A DNA stretch of 7,386 bases, taken from the NCBI GenBank assembly GCA_018883705.1, contig JAHLFQ010000064.1:1-7386 (forward strand). Direction: 5' to 3'. Shown here one piece after another: positions 6,377-7,386 of the stretch (the stretch's first letter is position 1; the number at the start of each line of letters is the position of its first letter). The notes under the pieces are model-generated. The model made no database searches. It saw only the letters and a list, made by a program, of their open reading frames with translations, and was not told the DNA's origin. The translations under genes and the position numbers were made by a program. The DNA is from Candidatus Cellulosilyticum pullistercoris (GTDB lineage: Bacteria; Bacillota; Clostridia; Lachnospirales; Cellulosilyticaceae).

Positions 6377-7386
6377 ATGGAAATAAAACAATCAACTTGT
6401 AACTATTGCTCAATTGCTTGTAATATGGATTTTCATGTAGAGGATAATCATATTGAAAGGGTAACACCTACCAAAGATTATCCTGTTAATCATGGATTCT
6501 GTTGTGTAAAGGGACTGAATTTAGATAAACAAAATACGCTCTTTAAAAATCCAAAAACACCCCTTATGAAAGATGAACAAGGAAAGTGGCAATCTATTTC
6601 TTGGGATGAGGCTTTTAAAGCTTTTGCAACACGTATTAAAGGGATTCAAGAGAAGTATGGAAAGAAAAGTGTAGCTTTTCTTAGTACAGGACAACTGCTT
6701 ACTGAGGAAATGGCACTTCTTGGACATATAGGAAGAGACTATTTAGGGATTGATGGAGATGGGAATACAAGGCTTTGTATGGCAACTGCTGTTGTAGCTT
6801 ATAAACAAAGTTTTGGTTTTGATGCACCACCTTATACCATGAATGATTTAGAGTTATCAGATACGATTATCTTGGTTGGCAGTAATCCTGTTGTAAGTCA
6901 TCCTATTTTATGGGGACGTATTAGAAAAAATAAGAATTATAAGTTAGTAGTCATTGATCCTAGAAAATCAGAAACGGCAGCTCATGCCGATTTATGGCTA
7001 TCTATTAGACCCAAAACAGACCTAACTTTTCTGTATACATTAGCCAATGTACTCATTGAAAAAGGATGGATTGATGAAGCATTTATTGAAAAATATACAG
7101 AGCATTTTGATGAATTTAAAGAACATGTAAAAAAATATACGCTAGCAGAGGTTGAGTTTAAAACAGGTCTTTCAGCAGGAAAAGTTCTAGAGCTAGCTGA
7201 ACTGATTCACAAGGGAAAACGTGTTTCGTTTTGGTGGACAATGGGTGTCAATCAAAGCTATGAAGCAGTAAGAACTGCCCAAGCTATTATTAATTTAGCA
7301 CTAATGACAGGGAATATTGGAAGACCTGGAACTGGAGCTAATTCCATAACAGGTCAATGTAATGCCATGGGTTCTCGTTTATTTAG
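6377..7386 (+). CDS. Assimilatory-type nitrate reductase catalytic subunit (molybdopterin, 4Fe-4S), N-terminal part
   Basis: Reduces nitrate to nitrite at a Mo-bis-molybdopterin centre, probably in the cytoplasm: no twin-arginine signal precedes the cluster, as in NarB/NasA/NasC enzymes. The 336 codons in the window are open and run off the right edge; the full protein is usually 650-700 or more residues. The N-terminal cluster domain has Cys8, Cys11, Cys15 (CxxCxxxC) and Cys43 in CVKG, with Lys45 as the usual electron-relay lysine. Cys42 is an extra neighbour. GNTRLCMATAV at 129-139 places Cys134 as the Mo ligand. ELSDTIILVGSNPVVSHPILWGRI and DPRKSET bind the cofactor. The final GNIGRPGTGAN and TGQCNAMGSR are typical of nitrate reductases rather than formate dehydrogenases. 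AGAGG at 6364-6368 precedes the ATG at 6377. A small hairpin (TACGAA 6339-6344 with TTCGTA 6350-6355) lies in the leader. Formate dehydrogenase is the main alternative and I think it unlikely. The electron-donor subunits would lie beyond the window. Confidence 0.88.
   Translation, partial: MEIKQSTCNYCSIACNMDFHVEDNHIERVTPTKDYPVNHGFCCVKGLNLDKQNTLFKNPKTPLMKDEQGKWQSISWDEAFKAFATRIKGIQEKYGKKSVAFLSTGQLLTEEMALLGHIGRDYLGIDGDGNTRLCMATAVVAYKQSFGFDAPPYTMNDLELSDTIILVGSNPVVSHPILWGRIRKNKNYKLVVIDPRKSETAAHADLWLSIRPKTDLTFLYTLANVLIEKGWIDEAFIEKYTEHFDEFKEHVKKYTLAEVEFKTGLSAGKVLELAELIHKGKRVSFWWTMGVNQSYEAVRTAQAIINLALMTGNIGRPGTGANSITGQCNAMGSRLF

Noticed and set aside
6276..6727. Minus-strand short frames over the nitrate reductase start
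   Set aside because: They oppose a frame carrying the 4Fe-4S cysteine motif and a correct start; there are no ribosome sites.

Overview
The window is AT-rich, has strong Shine-Dalgarno sequences and hairpin-plus-U-tract terminators, and carries Firmicutes-type versions of known genes (cysteine-zinc cytidine deaminase, Xpt/PbuX, a guanine riboswitch). This points to a low-GC Firmicute, most likely an anaerobic clostridium of the Lachnospirales type. The genus is inference. I see no mobile element, tRNA, rRNA or CRISPR.

Layout. (1) 1-860, minus strand: a short-chain dehydrogenase of the general-stress YdaD/YghA type, missing only its last few residues at the left edge. (2) 956-1003: a terminator serving (3) cdd, cytidine deaminase, minus strand, 1060-1479. 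(4) 1480-1695: the divergent control region. (5) 1696-2928, plus strand: a CPA1/NhaP-type Na+/H+ antiporter, ended by a strong terminator at 2979-3021. (6) 3111-5348: a complete purine-salvage unit in the order promoter, guanine-class riboswitch, pbuX (xanthine permease), xpt (xanthine phosphoribosyltransferase), bidirectional terminator. (7) 5366-6163, minus strand: an uncharacterised protein that looks like a PD-(D/E)XK nuclease-like domain joined to a winged helix. (8) 6164-6376: a divergent spacer with three palindromes and overlapping promoter candidates. (9) 6377 to the right edge: the N-terminal 336 residues of an assimilatory-type nitrate reductase, a molybdopterin enzyme.

How the genes work together. 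pbuX and xpt form one salvage module: PbuX imports xanthine and Xpt converts it to XMP with PRPP. The aptamer in their leader carries the guanine-specifying cytosine, so guanine or hypoxanthine should shut the operon off. cdd is a pyrimidine-salvage gene but is separately transcribed.

The most interesting observations are these. The riboswitch has no intrinsic terminator. Instead its 5' P1 strand can form a 13-bp helix with the sequence just ahead of the pbuX ribosome site, mutually exclusive with both P1 and a hairpin that masks that site, which is a complete translational switch on paper. The second is the nuclease-like/winged-helix orphan, which sits divergent to the nitrate reductase across a palindrome-rich spacer.
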